Made by a program: the position numbers and the translations under genes. Of a stretch of DNA of 64,000 nt, positions 55,529 to 64,000 are shown one piece after another. The stretch spans positions 1 to 64,000 of the forward strand of contig NZ_JAPWIJ010000008.1 in assembly GCF_027270735.1 (NCBI RefSeq), in the 5' to 3' direction. The stretch comes from Rhodococcus ruber (lineage in GTDB: Bacteria > Actinomycetota > Actinomycetes > Mycobacteriales > Mycobacteriaceae). Under the pieces are notes generated by a model. That model saw nothing but the letters and a program-made list of their open reading frames with translations. It ran no database searches and was not told where the DNA came from. Every line of letters begins with the position of its first letter. Position 1 is the first letter of the stretch.

Positions 55529-56219
55529 CGGGCGTCGACCACTACCACCGTAACCATGTTGTCCCCCCGCGAGACGTGATGTGAGCGCTCCGTGAATATG
55601 CCTGTGGCACAGAGGAGATCTGTCATGCGGCGAACCCCATCGCCGGACGACGCCACCCCCGGTTGCGACAGAAGAAATACAAGCAGAAGCCGCGCTCGAT
55701 TGCCATAGCGGCGGCGGATTCCCCCGGACCTCTTGACGAAGGAAGACGCAGGGTTCACTCTTGTCGTGAAGGAGCACCCCCGTGGTGTGACGACCGTAGA
55801 CGATCGTTCACCACAGCTTTCTGTTCGCCGCAGCTGTTCGTTGTCGGTTGCCGGCCCGTACGGCGTTCGTTTCGCGGACGCTCTCGATCGGGTCGCGGCG
55901 AGGAAGGTCGACACGCTGCTGCCGACTCGGCGCGCGAACGGACCTCGGGTGCTACTTTTGATGCCCCCGTTGCGCTGTGCGCACATTTGGGGTACCTTTG
56001 GACGTTGCGCTGGCTGCCTCCTGTCCACCTCTCGATTGCTGTTGCTCGAAGACTCGTCTTCGGGCCTCTGTAATGGGGATTCGGTCTGGTTGCGACCAGC
56101 CGAAATTCGCCCCACATATAGCAAACAGATACAGCGGCGGTCGCCATGTCGTGTCAGCTGACAGGTCCTGTCAGTCGACAGAACGGCGCGACCCGCGTGA
56201 GGTGCTGGAAGGACGCATC
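55529..56219 (+). promoter_or_regulatory. rpoB promoter and leader
   Basis: No supported gene in about 690 bp. The best promoter is TTGCGC (55970-55975), 17 bp, TACCTT (55993-55998), giving a leader of roughly 215 nt. Near its 3' end are overlapping palindromes (TGTCAGCTGACA at 56152-56163 and CTGACAGGTCCTGTCAG at 56158-56174). Several open frames here look like shadows. Confidence 0.5.
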
Positions 56220-59200
56220 TTGGCAGTCTCTAGCCAGACCAAGGCAGTTGTCGGAACACCGGGAGCCCCGAGGAGGGTTTCGTTCGCGAACATTCGCGAG
56301 CCGTTGGAGGTACCCGGTCTCCTCGATGTACAGACGGATTCGTTCGAATGGCTGGTAGGTGCGCAGAGTTGGCGCGACCGTGCCGCCGCCCGCGGAGACA
56401 GCGGTGTCTCCGGCGGACTCGAGGACATCCTGACCGAGCTCTCTCCGATCGAGGACTTCTCGGGCTCGATGTCGCTGTCTTTCTCCGACCCACGATTCGA
56501 CGAGGTCAAGGCCTCGACCGATGAGTGCAAGGACAAGGACATGACGTATGCAGCTCCGCTGTTCGTCACCGCCGAGTTCATCAACAACAACACCGGCGAG
56601 ATCAAGAGCCAGACGGTCTTCATGGGTGATTTCCCGATGATGACCGACAAGGGCACCTTCATCATCAACGGCACCGAGCGTGTCGTCGTCTCGCAGCTGG
56701 TGCGTTCTCCGGGCGTCTACTTCGATCATTCGATCGACAAGACCACCGAGAAGGACCTGCACAGCGTCAAGGTCATTCCCGGCCGCGGTGCTTGGCTCGA
56801 GTTCGACGTCGACAAGCGCGACACCGTCGGTGTCCGCATCGACCGCAAGCGTCGCCAGCCCGTCACGGTGCTGCTGAAGGCTCTCGGCTGGTCCACCGAG
56901 CAGATCACGGAGCGCTTCGGCTTCTCCGAGATCCTCATGGCCACGCTGGAGAAGGACAACACTGCCGGTACCGACGAGGCTCTCCTCGACATCTACCGCA
57001 AGCTGCGTCCGGGCGAGCCGCCGACCAAGGAGTCGGCGCAGACCCTGCTGGAGAACCTGTTCTTCAAGGACAAGCGTTACGACCTCGCTCGTGTGGGTCG
57101 CTACAAGATCAACAAGAAGCTCGGCCTCAACTCGGGTCAGCCCATCGTGGCGTCGACCCTCACCGAGGAAGACATCGTTGCGACCATCGAGTACCTGGTG
57201 CGTCTGCACGCAGGTGAGACCTCGATGACCGCACCCGAGGGTGTCGAGGTTCCGGTCGAGGTCGACGACATCGACCACTTCGGCAACCGTCGTCTTCGTA
57301 CCGTCGGCGAGCTCATCCAGAACCAGATCCGCGTGGGCCTGTCCCGCATGGAGCGCGTCGTGCGCGAACGTATGACGACTCAGGACGTCGAGGCGATCAC
57401 GCCGCAGACCCTGATCAACATCCGTCCCGTCGTCGCTGCGATCAAGGAGTTCTTCGGAACCTCCCAGCTCTCGCAGTTCATGGACCAGAACAACCCGCTG
57501 TCGGGTCTGACGCACAAGCGTCGCCTGTCGGCACTGGGACCCGGCGGTCTCTCTCGTGAGCGAGCCGGCCTCGAGGTCCGCGACGTGCACCCCTCGCACT
57601 ACGGCCGTATGTGCCCCATCGAGACCCCGGAAGGCCCGAACATCGGCCTGATCGGATCGCTCTCGGTGTACGCACGCGTCAACCCGTTCGGCTTCATCGA
57701 GACCCCGTACCGCAAGGTCGTCGACGGCAAGGTGACCGACGATGTCGATTACCTGACCGCCGACGAGGAAGATCGCCACACGCTCGCGCAGGCGAACTCT
57801 CCGGTCGACGATTCGGGTCACTTCATCGAGGACAAGATTCTCGTCCGTCGTAAGGGTGGAGAGGTCGAGTTCGTCTCGTCCGACGACATCGACTACATGG
57901 ACGTCTCGCCTCGTCAGATGGTGTCCGTTGCCACCGCGATGATTCCGTTCCTCGAGCACGACGACGCCAACCGTGCCCTGATGGGCGCGAACATGCAGCG
58001 TCAGGCTGTCCCGCTGGTTCGCAGCGAGGCTCCGCTCGTCGGTACCGGCATGGAGCTGCGTGCTGCTGTCGACGCCGGTGACGTCGTCATCACCGAGAAG
58101 ACCGGTGTTGTCGAAGAGGTCTCCGCCGATTACGTCACGGTCATGGCCGACGACGGATCGCGCAAGACCTACCGGATGCGCAAGTTCGCGCGTTCCAACC
58201 AGGGCACGTGCGCCAACCAGCGTCCGATCGTGGACGAGGGACAGCGCGTGGAGTCCGGCCAGGTCCTCGCCGACGGCCCCTGCACCGAGAACGGTGAGAT
58301 GGCACTCGGCAAGAACCTGCTGCTGGCGATCATGCCGTGGGAGGGCCACAACTACGAGGACGCGATCATCCTGTCGCAGCGCCTCGTGGAAGAGGACGTC
58401 CTCACCTCGATCCACATCGAGGAGCACGAGATCGATGCTCGCGACACCAAGCTCGGTGCCGAAGAGATCACTCGCGACATCCCGAACGTCTCCGACGAGG
58501 TCCTCGCAGACCTCGACGAGCGCGGCATCATCCGTATCGGTGCCGAGGTTCGTGACGGCGACGTGTTGGTCGGAAAGGTCACGCCGAAGGGCGAGACCGA
58601 GCTGACCCCCGAAGAGCGCCTGCTGCGCGCCATCTTCGGTGAGAAGGCTCGCGAAGTTCGCGACACCTCGCTCAAGGTTCCGCACGGCGAGAACGGAAAG
58701 GTCATCGGCATTCGCGTCTTCTCGCGCGACGACGACGACGATCTGCCTCCCGGCGTCAACGAGCTGGTCCGCGTCTACGTGGCTCAGAAGCGCAAGATCC
58801 AGGACGGCGACAAGCTCGCCGGTCGTCACGGCAACAAGGGCGTCATCGGCAAGATCCTCCCGCAGGAGGACATGCCGTTCCTGCCCGACGGCACCCCGAT
58901 CGACATCATCCTCAACACCCACGGTGTTCCGCGTCGTATGAACATCGGTCAGGTCCTCGAGACCCACCTGGGTTGGATCGGCAAGACCGGTTGGAACGTG
59001 CAGATCGCCGCGGACGGCAGCAAGCCCGATTGGGCCGAACGCCTGCCCGAGGAGATGCTGTCGGCTCCGGCCGACAGCAACATCGCCACCCCGGTGTTCG
59101 ACGGTGCCAAGGAGAATCAGCTCGCCGGCCTGCTGGAGAGCACGATTCCCAACCGCGACGGCGAGCAGATGGTCGGTTCCGACGGAAAGGCCACGTTGTT

Positions 59201-59708
59201 CGACGGCCGCTCCGGCGAGCCGTTCCCGTACCCGGTGTCGGTGGGCTACATGTACATCATCAAGCTGCACCACTTGGTCGACGACAAGATCCACGCTCGT
59301 TCGACCGGGCCGTACTCGATGATCACGCAGCAGCCCCTCGGTGGTAAGGCTCAGTTCGGTGGACAGCGCTTCGGTGAGATGGAGTGCTGGGCCATGCAGG
59401 CCTACGGTGCCGCGTACACGCTGCAGGAGCTTCTCACCATCAAGTCGGACGACGTTGTCGGCCGCGTGAAGGTGTACGAGGCGATCGTCAAGGGCGAGAA
59501 CATTCCCGAGCCCGGTATCCCCGAGTCCTTCAAGGTGCTCCTCAAGGAGCTCCAGTCGCTGTGCCTCAACGTGGAGGTGCTGTCCTCGGACGGCGCTGCC
59601 ATCACGATGGCCGACGGTGACGACGAAGACCTCGAGCGTGCCGCAGCGAACCTGGGAATCAACCTCTCCCGCAACGAAGCTGCCACGGTCGACGACCTCG
59701 CTCAGTAG
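56220..59708 (+). CDS. rpoB: RNA polymerase beta subunit
   Basis: The 1162-residue beta subunit of RNA polymerase. Start is TTG 56220, with GGAAGGA (56207-56213) 6 bp upstream; GTG 56202 would add six residues. The rifampicin pocket from about residue 415 reads [16 protein letters not shown] and then [13 protein letters not shown], with the usual drug-sensitive residues. [15 protein letters not shown] and the C-terminal [21 protein letters not shown] are intact. Followed by rpoC after 95 bp. Confidence 0.97.
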   Translation: MAVSSQTKAVVGTPGAPRRVSFANIREPLEVPGLLDVQTDSFEWLVGAQSWRDRAAARGDSGVSGGLEDILTELSPIEDFSGSMSLSFSDPRFDEVKASTDECKDKDMTYAAPLFVTAEFINNNTGEIKSQTVFMGDFPMMTDKGTFIINGTERVVVSQLVRSPGVYFDHSIDKTTEKDLHSVKVIPGRGAWLEFDVDKRDTVGVRIDRKRRQPVTVLLKALGWSTEQITERFGFSEILMATLEKDNTAGTDEALLDIYRKLRPGEPPTKESAQTLLENLFFKDKRYDLARVGRYKINKKLGLNSGQPIVASTLTEEDIVATIEYLVRLHAGETSMTAPEGVEVPVEVDDIDHFGNRRLRTVGELIQNQIRVGLSRMERVVRERMTTQDVEAITPQTLINIRPVVAAIKEFFGTSQLSQFMDQNNPLSGLTHKRRLSALGPGGLSRERAGLEVRDVHPSHYGRMCPIETPEGPNIGLIGSLSVYARVNPFGFIETPYRKVVDGKVTDDVDYLTADEEDRHTLAQANSPVDDSGHFIEDKILVRRKGGEVEFVSSDDIDYMDVSPRQMVSVATAMIPFLEHDDANRALMGANMQRQAVPLVRSEAPLVGTGMELRAAVDAGDVVITEKTGVVEEVSADYVTVMADDGSRKTYRMRKFARSNQGTCANQRPIVDEGQRVESGQVLADGPCTENGEMALGKNLLLAIMPWEGHNYEDAIILSQRLVEEDVLTSIHIEEHEIDARDTKLGAEEITRDIPNVSDEVLADLDERGIIRIGAEVRDGDVLVGKVTPKGETELTPEERLLRAIFGEKAREVRDTSLKVPHGENGKVIGIRVFSRDDDDDLPPGVNELVRVYVAQKRKIQDGDKLAGRHGNKGVIGKILPQEDMPFLPDGTPIDIILNTHGVPRRMNIGQVLETHLGWIGKTGWNVQIAADGSKPDWAERLPEEMLSAPADSNIATPVFDGAKENQLAGLLESTIPNRDGEQMVGSDGKATLFDGRSGEPFPYPVSVGYMYIIKLHHLVDDKIHARSTGPYSMITQQPLGGKAQFGGQRFGEMECWAMQAYGAAYTLQELLTIKSDDVVGRVKVYEAIVKGENIPEPGIPESFKVLLKELQSLCLNVEVLSSDGAAITMADGDDEDLERAAANLGINLSRNEAATVDDLAQ

Positions 59709-59717
59709 TTCAGTGGT

Positions 59718-59747
59718 CTCCGGGCCTGCGTCACTGCAGGCCCGGAG
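59718..59747 (+). terminator. Hairpin between rpoB and rpoC
   Basis: A perfect 12-bp stem, CTCCGGGCCTGC with GCAGGCCCGGAG around a 6-nt loop, followed by TTCTTCTC. It could attenuate rpoC transcription or be an RNA-processing site; a T-run is weak. Confidence 0.6.
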
Positions 59748-59803
59748 GCGTTCTTCTCATTTGCTCTTCCAGCACAACACCCATAACGGGGAAAGGAAGT
59801 TAC

Positions 59804-63760
<3,957 letters not shown>

Positions 63761-63835
63761 AGCGACTCCGTCGCATGTGAGCAGAACCTCGTAGCCCACT
63801 ACGAATTTCCGCTCACGACGACAGGGCGTGACAGA

Positions 63836-63873
63836 CAAAGCCCCGCATCGACTTCGGTCGGTGCGGGGCTTTG
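63836..63873 (+). terminator. Terminator after rpoC
   Basis: A 17-bp stem with one G-T pair and a TTCG tetraloop; arms CAAAGCCCCGCATCGAC and GTCGGTGCGGGGCTTTG, then TTGTTGTTG. End of the rpoBC unit. Confidence 0.9.
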
Positions 63874-63927
63874 TTGTTGTGACTCCGGGAGCGATGAGTT
63901 TTCGATGCGCCTCGAGTCGTTACCGGT

Positions 63928-64000
63928 ATGACCGACCAAACACCCAGCACCATCGTGAACATCGGCGTGGCCATGTTCACCGTCGCCGATCAGGACGCAG
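63928..64000 (+). CDS. Partial gene, VOC/glyoxalase-like N-terminus
   Basis: The window ends 24 codons into an open frame starting at ATG 63928: MTDQTPSTIVNIGVAMFTVADQDA. The VAMFTVADQDA stretch resembles the first strand of VOC-superfamily proteins. The rest is outside the window, so the call is tentative. Confidence 0.45.
   Translation, partial: MTDQTPSTIVNIGVAMFTVADQDA

Noticed and set aside
55733..56161. 142-codon frame in the rpoB upstream region
   Set aside because: Overlaps the likely rpoB promoter, has no recognisable family and no strong ribosome site; the region is better explained as promoter and leader.
56154..59294. A 1046-codon open frame antisense to rpoB
   Set aside because: It mirrors rpoB codon positions; the product is a monotonous Leu/Val/Asp/Arg mixture without domains, as expected for the reverse strand of a highly biased GC-rich gene.

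Overview
The window reads as a chromosomal segment from a mycolic-acid actinobacterium, most likely Rhodococcus or a close Nocardiaceae relative. The DNA is GC-rich, GTG starts and ATGA/GTGA stop-start overlaps are frequent, and the gene order follows Mycobacterium tuberculosis over long stretches (menD, mgtA, menG, menJ, grcC, htpX, yajQ; then tRNA-Thr, tRNA-Met, rpmG, hadAB, tRNA-Trp, secE, nusG, rplK, rplA; then a lipG-like hydrolase, rplJ, rplL, mceG; then rpoB, rpoC). Synteny statements rest on remembered gene orders, not on a search run here. I see no insertion sequence, prophage or CRISPR array.

Layout. 1-4040 (minus strand): a DUF2252 protein, a siderophore-interacting flavoprotein, an AbrB-type membrane protein and a flavin reductase. 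4103-12736: menaquinone and envelope genes (menD, mgtA, menG, menJ), interrupted by small accessory genes (DinB, methyltransferase, two GNATs, DUF2505). 12863-17908: a phosphonate-type ABC operon with a HAD phosphatase and an RpiR/SIS regulator, preceded by a nested dyad. 18031-20541: polyprenyl diphosphate synthase, htpX, yajQ. 20718-25428: four tRNAs, rpmG (55 codons), the mycolate dehydratase genes hadA and hadB without an adjacent hadC, secE, nusG, rplK, rplA. 25501-28369: two hydrolases. 28607-34178: a tightly overlapping five-gene set (acyl-thioester reductase-like SDR, tiny membrane protein, phosphatidylserine-decarboxylase family enzyme, large GNAT, MMPL exporter) that looks like an undescribed lipid-making and export locus. 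34160-36947: an ECF sigma/anti-sigma pair divergent from a CHRD surface protein and a class F sortase. 37287-38345: rplJ-rplL. 38815-50500: a complete mce lipid-import operon led by its own mceG ATPase. 50742-55528: an aminotransferase fused to an acyl-ACP-reductase-like domain, convergent with a second MMPL exporter. 56220-63760: rpoB-rpoC, followed by the start of a VOC-like gene at the window edge.

The most unusual items are three. First, the aminotransferase/acyl-ACP reductase fusion keeps the residues needed for both half reactions, and I infer it turns an acyl thioester into a fatty amine. Second, the SDR-PSD-GNAT-MMPL cluster. Third, a dispersed repeat of about 30 bp has five copies here; two copies lie in frame inside the siderophore-interacting protein and two form the C-terminal tail of a phosphonate permease, so it adds 11-residue modules to proteins. 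Several operator-like palindromes and clear hairpin terminators are also listed.
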